7,079 nucleotides of DNA from CAYICL01 sp964361885 (GTDB taxonomy: Bacteria > Patescibacteriota > Microgenomatia > UBA1400 > CG1-02-47-37), in the NCBI GenBank assembly GCA_964361885.1, contig CAYICL010000035.1, positions 1 through 7,079 of the forward strand. The letters are read 5' to 3'. Below the pieces are notes generated by a model. The model was not told the DNA's origin. It did not search any database and saw only the letters and a list, made by a program, of their open reading frames with translations. The translations under genes were made by a program, and so were the position numbers. This document shows, piece by piece, positions 1-6,494 of this stretch (the first letter of the stretch is position 1; each line of letters begins with the position of its first letter).

Positions 1-512
1 TGGCCGGTTTTTTTATCGGCCAAGTAAAGCGGCTGTTTTGATTGGTTGATATAGTCAATAAAGAGGATGCCGTTTAAATGATCGAGTTCGTGCTGAAAGT
101 AGGAAGAATGGGGCGGAGTTAAGGTGGTTTTAACGGTTTTATTATTAAGGTTCTGATAGCTGACTTTAATTTTTATAGGCCGGTCAACAAAACCGTAGTA
201 GCCGGGGAAGCATAAGCAACCTTCCAAAAAGTGTTTTTCCTGGGGCAGACAGGCAAGAGTTTTTTTTGAAGTTTTTAAAATTTTGGGATTAATACAGACT
301 TCCAGATTACCTGAAGCCAGTTTGATGATAAAAATCCGTTTTAAGATGCCGACTTGATTGGCAGCCAGACCAACACCTTTAACTTTATCCGGTTTAGGGG
401 CTAAAGTTTTAAGCATGGCTTGAGCTTCAAGTTTGGTTTGCTTGTCTAAGACGGTAACCGGTTGAGCCACTTGCCTTAAGACGGGATGGGGATAGTTAAG
501 GATTTTGAGCAT
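1..512 (-). CDS. def: Peptide deformylase, C-terminus cut by window start
   Basis: Peptide deformylase removes the formyl group from the N-terminal methionine of new proteins in the cytoplasm, using a bound metal ion. About 170 codons are visible, and no stop is reached before the window edge. All three family motifs are present. Motif 1 is GVGLAANQ (residues 46-53). Motif 2 is EGCLCFPG (97-104), with the metal-binding Cys99. Motif 3 is QHELDHLNG (140-148), giving metal ligands His141 and His145 and catalytic Glu142. The start ATG (510-512) gives the usual opening 'MLKILNYPHPVLR'. The residue after CL in motif 2 is Cys where Ser is common, which should be tolerated. The gene starts 7 bp after the stop of the upstream ligase-like gene and has no visible Shine-Dalgarno, so it is probably co-transcribed and translationally coupled. 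The family call is secure; only the last residues are missing. Confidence 0.95.
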   Translation of the reverse strand, partial: MLKILNYPHPVLRQVAQPVTVLDKQTKLEAQAMLKTLAPKPDKVKGVGLAANQVGILKRIFIIKLASGNLEVCINPKILKTSKKTLACLPQEKHFLEGCLCFPGYYGFVDRPIKIKVSYQNLNNKTVKTTLTPPHSSYFQHELDHLNGILFIDYINQSKQPLYLADKKTG

Positions 513-519
513 AGCCGGA

Positions 520-2406
520 TTATAAACTTTTAAGCAAAGTTTTAACCTTGTCATTATCAGGGTTTAAGTGGTTGAGGATATAAAGGTATTGTTGTTTGGC
601 TTTGGCAGGCTGGCGAGTTTGTTCATATAATAAGCCTAAAGAAAACCGGCTGGCTTCGTAGTTTTCTTTTAAATCAATGGCTTGAATCAGGGCTTGTTCT
701 GCCAGGCCGGTCTGACCAAGTTGGCTGTAAGTTAAGCCTAAATTGTAGTAGAGTTTGGCATCTGTGGGGGATAAAGCAATGGCTTGGGTTAAAGCTTCTA
801 AAGCCGGCAACTGATATTTTTGATCGATTAAGGACAGTAAGGTAAAAACTTTAATGCGGGATTTCCAGTAGTTTAAATGGACTGGGTTGGCTTGAATGAC
901 CAGATCGGAATTGGCAATAGCTTCATTGATTAACTGGTTTTCCAGTTCGGCTGCTGGAGTGGCCTGGCTATGATAAAGATAGGCCATTTTAGCGGCGGCC
1001 TCGGCGTATTCTGATCTAAACAAGGGCTCTTTGGGTGACAGAGTCACCGCTTGCTGAAGGTAGTCAAAACCGGCTTGAACTTGGTCAGTTTTAATGTAGT
1101 TTCGACCCAGATTAAAAATCCGGTCGGCCCGCCAGAGATTGATAACTTGAGATAAAAGATAAAGAGTTAAAAGGCAGACAAAAAATATAGCGGCGGATTG
1201 GGAGACAGACAGACTGTAGTAAGGCCGGGGCCGGGAGCGGGCTTGAATCCTTGGTTGAGTCAAGCTGAAACTAAAAGCCGGCCAGAGAAAGAAGAAGAGG
1301 GCGATTGGAACGACAGAGAAGCCAAAGAAGTTGGAAACGGCCAAACCCAAAAAGCCGGCCAAAAAACCGGCGATTAAATAGCCGGACCGGGATTTTAGCT
1401 TGATCACTGACCAGACGGTAAACCAGACGATGATTAAACAATAGCTGATAAGGCCAAAAGCGCCGGTAGTTGCCAAAAAGTTTAAGAATTCGTTGTGGGC
1501 TTTGTTGTATAAAAAGTCCCATTCGGACAAGAGGTTATGAGCCACCGGTCTAAAGTTATAGTAACTGTAGGCAAAGGTTTCCACTCCTGAACCAAAAACA
1601 GGGTAGTGTTTCCAGATGTCAATGGCACCTTGCCAGACGACTTTTCTGATATCGGAAGATTTAGACCCGCCAAGAGTAACCGCGGGAGCGGTTTCTGCCA
1701 GACCAACCGAGGCGCGGGGTTGAAAAGAGCGGGTGATGAATTGTTTGACNNNNNNNNNNNNNNNNNNNNNNNNNNNNNNNNNNNNNNNNNNNNNNNNNNN
1801 NNNNNNNNNNNNNNNNNNNNNNNNNNNNNNNNNNNNNNNNNNNNNNNNNAGCAGAGTTAACAGATAAGCAGCCAGCCAGTTTGGTTGGCCTAAGGTAGAA
1901 AAGACCCGGGATTGGACATCTTGAACCCAGATATGCTTATCAATGCCAAAGTGTTCCAAGATAGCGTAGAAGGAGACAATTAAGGCGGTAATAAGAATGA
2001 TGGTTAAACTATTAAGAGTAAATTTTTTATCAGCTTTCAGGTTAGAGGTGTAAGCAAAATAGAGTAACAGATAAGAGACAGTGGAGAGTAAGCCGCCATG
2101 AAAGCGGGAGTAATAACCCCAGATTGAAGTATGAGGATCGATGGATAGAATCGTGGCGATGATTTGAGAAAGAAGGAAAAGAATTAGCGGGATATCAAAA
2201 GGGGTGCGGCAAAACAGAATTTTTTTGAGATAAATCATTCTGATGATCCAGGCCGCAAGGATAATGACGGCCAGAAAGTAAACGGTGAGCATTTTATTAA
2301 ACTCAAACAGTTCATAGTTATAAGGGGTTAGGATAAGAGGCACCAGAATAAAAAGCAGGTAAAAAGAGTTTTTAATCACTTTTTGACAAAGATTTTCCCA
2401 GTTCAT
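520..2406 (-). CDS. O-antigen ligase/polymerase-like membrane protein with C-terminal TPR repeats, interrupted by assembly gap
   Basis: This is probably a Wzy/WaaL-type integral membrane protein that polymerises or attaches surface polysaccharide outside the cytoplasmic membrane. As written it has 628 codons, 34 of them unknown because of 100 N. Hydrophobic segments lie near residues 15-28, 39-58, 72-88, 107-121 and 134-150 before the gap, and near 314-333, 342-380 (probably two) and 403-421 after it. Family landmarks are 'RVFSTLGQPN' (167-176) before the gap, and 'FGSGVETF' and 'KAHNEFLNFLATTGAFG' (302-318) after it; His304 matches the conserved His of the large periplasmic loop. The tail has TPR-like helical pairs, clearest at about 532-615 ('KLYYNLGLTYSQLGQTGLAEQALIQAI'). 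The TPRs may bind a partner (inference). The start ATG (2404-2406) sits 6 nt after an extended -10, so the mRNA is probably leaderless. The family is secure, but ligase cannot be told from polymerase here. Confidence 0.85.
   Translation of the reverse strand: MNWENLCQKVIKNSFYLLFILVPLILTPYNYELFEFNKMLTVYFLAVIILAAWIIRMIYLKKILFCRTPFDIPLILFLLSQIIATILSIDPHTSIWGYYSRFHGGLLSTVSYLLLYFAYTSNLKADKKFTLNSLTIILITALIVSFYAILEHFGIDKHIWVQDVQSRVFSTLGQPNWLAAYLLTLXXXXXXXXXXXXXXXXXXXXXXXXXXXXXXXXXXVKQFITRSFQPRASVGLAETAPAVTLGGSKSSDIRKVVWQGAIDIWKHYPVFGSGVETFAYSYYNFRPVAHNLLSEWDFLYNKAHNEFLNFLATTGAFGLISYCLIIVWFTVWSVIKLKSRSGYLIAGFLAGFLGLAVSNFFGFSVVPIALFFFLWPAFSFSLTQPRIQARSRPRPYYSLSVSQSAAIFFVCLLTLYLLSQVINLWRADRIFNLGRNYIKTDQVQAGFDYLQQAVTLSPKEPLFRSEYAEAAAKMAYLYHSQATPAAELENQLINEAIANSDLVIQANPVHLNYWKSRIKVFTLLSLIDQKYQLPALEALTQAIALSPTDAKLYYNLGLTYSQLGQTGLAEQALIQAIDLKENYEASRFSLGLLYEQTRQPAKAKQQYLYILNHLNPDNDKVKTLLKSL
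1750..1849. other. Assembly gap of exactly 100 N
   Basis: One hundred consecutive N lie inside the ligase-like gene. This round number is the usual placeholder for a scaffold gap of unknown size. The flanking coding sequence happens to stay in frame across it, which would occur one time in three by chance. It hides the membrane segments between 'STLGQPN' and the large periplasmic loop. Confidence 0.97.
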
Positions 2407-2421
2407 GGTTTTAGTATATCA
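2407..2421 (-). promoter_or_regulatory. Extended -10 promoter of the ligase-like gene, leaderless geometry
   Basis: On the minus strand TGATATACT (2421-2413) is an extended -10: TGn followed by TATACT, which differs from TATAAT at one base. Six bases (AAAACC) then precede the ATG at 2406, so the expected transcription start falls on or next to the A of the start codon. I see no convincing -35 and no Shine-Dalgarno. The element abuts the mreB -10, and the two share the palindrome TATCATGATA (2417-2426). Confidence 0.7.
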
Positions 2422-2437
2422 TGATAGAATTTGATAT
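2422..2437 (+). promoter_or_regulatory. Extended -10 promoter of mreB, leaderless geometry
   Basis: TGATAGAAT (2422-2430) is an extended -10: TGn plus TAGAAT, one mismatch from TATAAT. The ATG of mreB follows after 7 bases, so transcription should start at or within a base of the start codon. A possible -35 at 2402-2407 (TTCATG, 17-bp spacing) is weak. No Shine-Dalgarno could fit in this distance. Confidence 0.7.
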
Positions 2438-3484
2438 ATGTTTGATAGTTTGTTTTCATTCTTTACTTATGATTTGGCGATTGATTTAGGTACGGCCAAC
2501 ACGGTAATTCAGGTAATGGGAAAAGGGGTAGTGGTCAGAGAACCGACAGTGTTAGCCCGAAGAAGAAAGTCTAAGGAGTTATTGGCAGTCGGCAGCGAGG
2601 CTAAAAAAATGCTCGGAAAGAATCCGGAAGCGATTGAGGTGGTAAAACCTTTAGTGGACGGAGTTATTGCTGATTTTGATGCGACCAGGGATATGCTTAA
2701 GCACTACTTTAAAGAGATTCATCAAAATGTCGGCTTAATCCCCAAGTTGGCCAGGCCTAAAGTATTAATCGGCATTCCTTCAGGCGTCACTGAAGTGGAA
2801 AAGCGGGCAGTGCAGGATGCCGCGCTCAGCGCTGGCGCCAGACTGGCTTTGTTGGTGGAAGAACCGATGGCGGCAGCCATCGGAGCGGGCTTGTCGGTGA
2901 ATAAGCCGGACGGGCAGTTAATTGTGGATATCGGCGGCGGGACGACCGAGATTGCCGTGGTGTCTTTAGGCGGGATTGTGATTAATAAATCTTTGCGCTT
3001 AGCCGGAGAAGAAATGAATGAAGCGATCATTAAGTTTGTCCGGTTAAAACACGGTTTGTTTATCGGGGAAACCACGGCAGAGGAAGTCAAGATCAATATC
3101 GGCAGCGCCACACCTATGGAAAAAGAAAAAATTCATGTGGCCAGAGGAAGGGATATGGAAAAGGGTTTACCCAGATCGCTTAAATTAAAAAGTGCCGATA
3201 TCAGGGAGACTTTGGCATCGGTAGTGCAGGAGATTGTAGGAGCCATAGCCGATACGATTGAAGAAACACCGCCGGAACTGGTGGCGGATATTTTAAAACA
3301 CGGGATTGTGATGGCCGGAGGCGGGTCGCTATTATACGGTATAGACAAAGTAGTAGCGGAAACAACCAAGATGCCGGTTTGGGTAGTTCAGAATCCTCAG
3401 GACACGGTGGTTAAAGGCTGCGCGAAGTTGTTGTCAGATACAGAATTGTTAGAAGCTGTCAGAGTCAGAAGAGGTTTAAGATAA
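2438..3484 (+). CDS. mreB: Rod shape-determining protein MreB (actin-like)
   Basis: MreB is a bacterial actin that polymerises on the inner face of the membrane and positions the lateral wall synthesis machinery. The protein has 348 residues, the usual family length. The short hydrophobic N-terminus 'MFDSLFSFF' resembles the membrane-binding amphipathic segment of MreB. ATP-binding motifs are phosphate-1 DLGTANT (16-22), EEPMAAAIGAG (141-151) around the hydrolysis-linked Glu, phosphate-2 DIGGGTTEIAV (164-174), and the adenosine motif AGGGSLLYGID (293-303). The start at 2438 places DLGTANT at its normal distance from the N-terminus. The gene is first in an mreBC unit, is divergent from the ligase-like gene with 31 bp between starts, and its stop codon directly touches the mreC ATG. 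Nothing is truncated or missing. Confidence 0.98.
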   Translation: MFDSLFSFFTYDLAIDLGTANTVIQVMGKGVVVREPTVLARRRKSKELLAVGSEAKKMLGKNPEAIEVVKPLVDGVIADFDATRDMLKHYFKEIHQNVGLIPKLARPKVLIGIPSGVTEVEKRAVQDAALSAGARLALLVEEPMAAAIGAGLSVNKPDGQLIVDIGGGTTEIAVVSLGGIVINKSLRLAGEEMNEAIIKFVRLKHGLFIGETTAEEVKINIGSATPMEKEKIHVARGRDMEKGLPRSLKLKSADIRETLASVVQEIVGAIADTIEETPPELVADILKHGIVMAGGGSLLYGIDKVVAETTKMPVWVVQNPQDTVVKGCAKLLSDTELLEAVRVRRGLR

Positions 3485-4234
3485 ATGGAGAAGAAAAATA
3501 AATTAAAACTTTGGTTGGGATTGATCGGAATTAGTTTAATTTTATGGCTGGGAGACGGCAAAGACTACTTTAATTGGTTAAAGCGGCCGGTGAGCCGGTT
3601 AAGCCAGCCGGTAAGACACCAGTTATATAATTTGAAATCAAGGCAAAGACCGGAAACAGATTCGGAAGCGGTAGCCCAGACGGCGGTTTTAGAGGCAGAG
3701 ATATTAAAGTTAAAACAGGAGAATGAGAAATTACGGGAATTGCTGGGAACCAAACTGCCGGCCGATTGGCAGTTTGTGCCGGCCAAGATATTGGAGTTAA
3801 AAGATAAGATAATGGTAATTGACGCGGGTAAAAGTTTAGGGGTGAGAAAAGGTCAAGCGGTGATCGGGATTAATCGAGCGACAATTAACAACGGAGTTGT
3901 TATCGGCAGAGTCGGGCAGATATTTGAGTATCAAGCGGAAGTGGAGCTTTTAGGTCAAACCGGAGTTGAGGTCAAAGTCAGGACTGCCAGTGGGGTTTTA
4001 GGGACTGTCAAATCATCGGCGGATAGAATAAGGCTGACGGAAGTATTGCAGAAGGATAGCTTAAAGAGTGATGAATTGATAGTGACCGCCGGCCAAGACG
4101 GTTGGCCGGTGGGATTGGTAATCGGCAGAGTGGGTGAGATTGCCAAGGATGATGCGGCGGTTTTTAAAGAGGCAGAAGTAAAGACTTTAATCGAAGCGAA
4201 AGAATTAAGCCAGGTATTTGTAGTTAAGTTTTAA
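3485..4234 (+). CDS. mreC: Rod shape-determining protein MreC
   Basis: MreC is the extracytoplasmic scaffold of the elongasome; it links MreB/MreD to PBP2 and activates it. The protein has 249 residues, near the short end for the family. It has a short basic cytoplasmic start, one membrane helix (about 8-22), a coiled coil rich in A/E/L/K (about 62-88), and a C-terminal beta domain (about 96-249). Typical wording includes 'VIDAGKSLGVRKGQAVIG' (111-128), 'NNGVVIGRVGQI' (135-146) and 'TAGQDGWPVGLVIGRVGEI' (201-219). The ATG follows the mreB TAA with no intervening base. AGAGG (3470-3474) lies 10 nt upstream and could act as a weak Shine-Dalgarno. The last 4 bp overlap the end of the convergent small ORF. 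Confidence 0.95.
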   Translation: MEKKNKLKLWLGLIGISLILWLGDGKDYFNWLKRPVSRLSQPVRHQLYNLKSRQRPETDSEAVAQTAVLEAEILKLKQENEKLRELLGTKLPADWQFVPAKILELKDKIMVIDAGKSLGVRKGQAVIGINRATINNGVVIGRVGQIFEYQAEVELLGQTGVEVKVRTASGVLGTVKSSADRIRLTEVLQKDSLKSDELIVTAGQDGWPVGLVIGRVGEIAKDDAAVFKEAEVKTLIEAKELSQVFVVKF

Positions 4235-4241
4235 AACTTAA
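4224..4241. repeat. 18-bp perfect palindrome carrying both convergent stop codons
   Basis: TTAAGTTTTAAAACTTAA is a perfect palindrome centred at 4232.5. It holds the mreC stop (TAA, 4232-4234) and, on the other strand, the stop of the small ORF (TAA, 4233-4231). As a result both proteins end in Lys-Phe. It has only one G-C pair per arm, so a strong hairpin terminator is unlikely, although the T-runs on both strands could help transcripts end. Confidence 0.8.
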
Positions 4242-4524
4242 AGATCATTTGCAAGCCTTGTTGGTGAAGCTGTTTTAGGAGCTCAAGTTTTTCTTTAGCA
4301 GTGGGAATGGTGGGTAAGTTTAATTGATAAATTTGAGCATCGGCATCAAAAGAGCTAACCGAGGGAGCAGTTAAATTGTAAAAGCTGTCGGGATATTCGT
4401 TTCCAATCACCATGGTTTTAATGGCCGGTAAAGAGGAGGGCACGATCAGAATCGGGAAAGCCAGATAGATTAAAACCAAAGTAATTATAAAGACAGTCGA
4501 GCGCCAAAGAATGCGAATTGACAT
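4231..4524 (-). CDS. Small membrane-anchored protein of unknown function, antisense within the mre cluster
   Basis: I do not recognise this 97-residue product. It has a short basic N-terminus (MSIRILWR), one hydrophobic helix (about 9-30, 'VFIITLVLIYLAFPILIV'), then a polar segment of about 65 residues that is probably outside the membrane. That segment ends in an amphipathic helix (about 75-93, 'TAKEKLELLKQLHQQG'). The topology suits a small membrane-tethered accessory factor, but no catalytic motif is visible. It fills the space between mreC and mreD exactly: it overlaps the mreC stop by 4 bp, and its start lies 22 bp from the mreD start, with a -10 TATACT 6 nt before its ATG. The tight fit and its own promoter argue for a real gene and not a shadow, because the plus strand has no coding alternative here. 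A link to cell-wall elongation is only positional inference. Confidence 0.7.
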   Translation of the reverse strand: MSIRILWRSTVFIITLVLIYLAFPILIVPSSLPAIKTMVIGNEYPDSFYNLTAPSVSSFDADAQIYQLNLPTIPTAKEKLELLKQLHQQGLQMIFKF

Positions 4525-4541
4525 AAGTTTAGTATATTATA
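4525..4541 (-). promoter_or_regulatory. -10 promoter element of the small antisense ORF
   Basis: On the minus strand TATACT (4536-4531) is followed by AAACTT and then the ATG at 4524. This is the same hexamer with the same 6-nt spacing as at the ligase-like gene. An overlapping perfect TATAAT (4541-4536), directly preceded by TG, would give a leader of about 4 nt. No Shine-Dalgarno or clear -35 is visible. Confidence 0.6.
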
Positions 4542-4546
4542 CATTT
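4533..4546 (+). promoter_or_regulatory. -10 promoter element of mreD-PBP2, leaderless geometry
   Basis: TATTAT (4535-4540, with overlapping TATATT at 4533-4538) lies exactly 6 nt before the ATG at 4547. There is no Shine-Dalgarno and no clear -35. It supports the downstream mreD start and a separate transcription unit for mreD-PBP2. Confidence 0.55.
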
Positions 4547-4972
4547 ATGAGATTAAATAGGTTTTGGTTTTGGCTTTTAGTGATTGGTTTGGGGTTTATC
4601 CAAACCAGCGTTGTTAGGATTAATTGGCTGTTATTGGTAGCTCTTTGGTTGGCTACGACTGACCGGTGGGTGGAAGTTTGGCTGGCAGGCTTGAGCCTGG
4701 ATTTGATTCAAGGAACCAGGTTGGGGATTGAAGCAGGCAGTTTATTAGGTATTGGTATTGGGGTGAAACTGTTGACGCAAAAGTTAGTGGTCCTGAATTG
4801 GTGGCAATGGGGATTGGTGATCGCTGTCAGTGATGTGATAATAAAGCTGATGACCGAAAGAAGCTGGCAGTGGCAGGAAACAGGTTGGTTATTAGCGGTT
4901 AGCGGATTGTTAAGTTTAGCAAGGCTAAAGTGGTTGAAATCAGATCAGCAGCTAAAGCTAGAGTTAGATTAA
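4547..4972 (+). CDS. mreD: Rod shape-determining protein MreD-like membrane protein
   Basis: MreD is the polytopic membrane partner of MreC in the elongasome. The product has 141 residues, mostly hydrophobic, with probable membrane helices near residues 7-20, 24-36, 43-53, 60-78, 85-98 and 107-120. Trp content is high. Sequence conservation in MreD is poor, so the call rests on hydropathy, size, and position between mreC and a class B PBP. The wording 'LAGLSLDLIQGTRLGIEAG' fits the family's conserved G-x-x-x-D core. I chose the ATG at 4547 over an in-frame ATG at 4511. The upstream one adds 'MRIDISLVYYTF', runs over the start of the divergent ORF and destroys the intergenic promoters, while 4547 lies 6 nt after a -10. 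The gene ends 1 bp before the PBP2 ATG. Confidence 0.85.
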   Translation: MRLNRFWFWLLVIGLGFIQTSVVRINWLLLVALWLATTDRWVEVWLAGLSLDLIQGTRLGIEAGSLLGIGIGVKLLTQKLVVLNWWQWGLVIAVSDVIIKLMTERSWQWQETGWLLAVSGLLSLARLKWLKSDQQLKLELD

Positions 4973-4973
4973 G

Positions 4974-6494
4974 ATGAAATTTAAACGAATCAACTGGTTT
5001 TACTGGCTATTAATAGTGGCTTTTTTAGGGATGGGAGGCAGACTGGTTAATTTACAGGGATTGGAATTTAAATATTACCGGGCTTTAGCCGATGAAAACA
5101 GGGTTAAGCTGGAGATTATCCGGGCGACGAGAGGCGTATTTTATGACCGGTTTGGCGAAATATTGGTAAGAAATTCACCGGAAGCGAGAGACTATATTTA
5201 TGGTGAAACTATGAGTCATGTGTTGGGTTATGTGGGAGAGATAAGTCAAGAGGAGCTGGAGGCTTGCCAGGAGCAAATTAACTGTCAGTGGCAGATGGGT
5301 GATATGGTGGGCAAGATGGGGTTGGAAAAAGAATATGACTTAAAGTTAAGAGGCATAGACGGAGGCATATTAAAAGAACATGATAGCCAAGGTTTGGTGG
5401 TGAGGGAGATTGGCAGAAAAGAAGCAATGGCCGGGGAAAACTTAAAACTAACTTTAGATGCAGGTTTACAACGTAAGGCTTATGAGTTATTAGCCGGGCG
5501 GAAAGGGGCGATTATTGCCAGTGAGCCGGGAAGCGGCGAGATTTTGGCAATAGTATCGAGCCCGGGGTTTAAACCGGATCAGGTAGACAAGTATTTAGAC
5601 AGTCAGGATTTTCCGTTGTTTGACAGGGCGATTAGCGGCGAGTACCCGCCGGGATCGGTGTTTAAAGTGATTACCGGAATAGCGGCTTTAGAAGAAGGGA
5701 AGGTAGATGAAACGACTTTGATAGAAGATACCGGAGAAATCAGAGTCGGGCCGTATCGGTTCGGCAACTGGTATTTTGATCAGTATGGCAGGAAAGAAGG
5801 CAAATTGGATATTATCAGAGCTTATGCGAGAAGTAATGATATTTTCTTTTACAAACTAGGTGAAGCTTTAGGAATGTCAATGCTGGCTGATTGGGGGAAG
5901 TATTTTGGTTTGGGAGAGTTGACAAAAATTGATTTGCCGGGCGAAGCCCGGGGTTTAATGCCTGATCCGGACTGGAAGCAAAGGCAAATCGGTGAAGCTT
6001 GGTATTTGGGAGATACTTATATTTCCGCTATCGGCCAGGGAAATATTTTAATGACGCCGATCCAAGTCAACCAAATGATGAGTGTGGTCGCTAGCGGGGG
6101 TCAATGGTGCCGGCCGCACTTAATTAAATCCGAAATCCGAAGCACCAAATCCGAAATTTGCCGGAAGATGGATATTCATGAGAAGACTTTGGCTTTGGTA
6201 AAAGAAGGCTTAAAGCAAGTCACAGAAACAGGCGGGCCGGCATTCCCTTTTTTTGAGTTTAAGGTTAAAGGGGAAAGAATCTATGTCGGCGCTAAGACCG
6301 GAACAGCTGAGTTTGGTCCAGACGTGACGTCGGGACAAGCTGAAAAAAGAACTCATGCCTGGATTACGGTAATGGCACCGCTAGATAAACCACAGATTGT
6401 GGCAACCGTGCTTTTAGAAGCAGCCGGAGAAGGATCATATCAAGCGGCACCGGTGGCGAAGGAGCTTCTTAGTTATTGGTTTGAGAGACAATAG
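4974..6494 (+). CDS. mrdA: Penicillin-binding protein 2 (class B peptidoglycan transpeptidase, MrdA-like)
   Basis: This is the elongasome transpeptidase, which crosslinks new peptidoglycan outside the cytoplasmic membrane. It has 506 residues: one membrane anchor (about 8-25), an N-terminal pedestal opening with 'TRGVFYDRFGEIL' (52-64) and 'SHVLGYVGEIS' (81-91), then the transpeptidase domain from about 160. The active-site motifs are intact: SVFK with nucleophile Ser228 (228-231), SND (287-289) and KTGTAE (441-446). It is clearly shorter than the 600-plus residues of E. coli PBP2. Most of the loss is in the pedestal, where only 16 residues separate 'GEILVRN' from 'HVLGYVG'. The loop at 385-396 (KSEIRSTKSEIC) is encoded by a heptamer repeat. 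The gene starts 1 bp after mreD, has no Shine-Dalgarno, and is probably translationally coupled. FtsI is the alternative, but the mre context and GYVGE wording favour PBP2. Confidence 0.93.
   Translation: MKFKRINWFYWLLIVAFLGMGGRLVNLQGLEFKYYRALADENRVKLEIIRATRGVFYDRFGEILVRNSPEARDYIYGETMSHVLGYVGEISQEELEACQEQINCQWQMGDMVGKMGLEKEYDLKLRGIDGGILKEHDSQGLVVREIGRKEAMAGENLKLTLDAGLQRKAYELLAGRKGAIIASEPGSGEILAIVSSPGFKPDQVDKYLDSQDFPLFDRAISGEYPPGSVFKVITGIAALEEGKVDETTLIEDTGEIRVGPYRFGNWYFDQYGRKEGKLDIIRAYARSNDIFFYKLGEALGMSMLADWGKYFGLGELTKIDLPGEARGLMPDPDWKQRQIGEAWYLGDTYISAIGQGNILMTPIQVNQMMSVVASGGQWCRPHLIKSEIRSTKSEICRKMDIHEKTLALVKEGLKQVTETGGPAFPFFEFKVKGERIYVGAKTGTAEFGPDVTSGQAEKRTHAWITVMAPLDKPQIVATVLLEAAGEGSYQAAPVAKELLSYWFERQ
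6126..6160 (+). repeat. Heptamer tandem repeat (AAATCCG) inside the PBP2 gene
   Basis: Five consecutive 7-bp units are AAATCCG, AAATCCG, AAGCACC, AAATCCG and AAATTTG. Three are identical and two degenerate. The array stays in frame and encodes KSEIRST followed by KSEIC (residues 385-396), in a surface loop after 'RPHLI'. The pattern looks like a mobile or slipping intergenic mini-repeat that has settled in coding sequence. Confidence 0.75.

Noticed and set aside
1..22. Inverted repeat TGGCCG / CGGCCA with a T-rich loop, terminator-like
   Set aside because: It lies inside the deformylase coding sequence, the T-run is in the loop and not after the stem, and the gene continues through it.
1606..1860. 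Plus-strand open frame running through the N gap
   Set aside because: It stays open only because N contains no stop codons, and it is antisense to the ligase-like gene.
2722..3111. Long minus-strand open frame opposite mreB (129 codons)
   Set aside because: It is a shadow of the strongly conserved mreB frame, and its translation is low-complexity Ser/Pro/Thr-rich with no recognisable motif.
3588..3612. Repeated GCCGG pentamers near the start of mreC
   Set aside because: They reflect codon choice (Pro-Val, Ser-Arg, Gln-Pro-Val) in a genome where GCCGG is frequent throughout this window; there is no regular spacing.
4511..4546. Upstream in-frame start for mreD (MRIDISLVYYTF extension)
   Set aside because: It would overlap the start of the divergent ORF and place coding sequence over both -10 elements; the added residues are not MreD-like.
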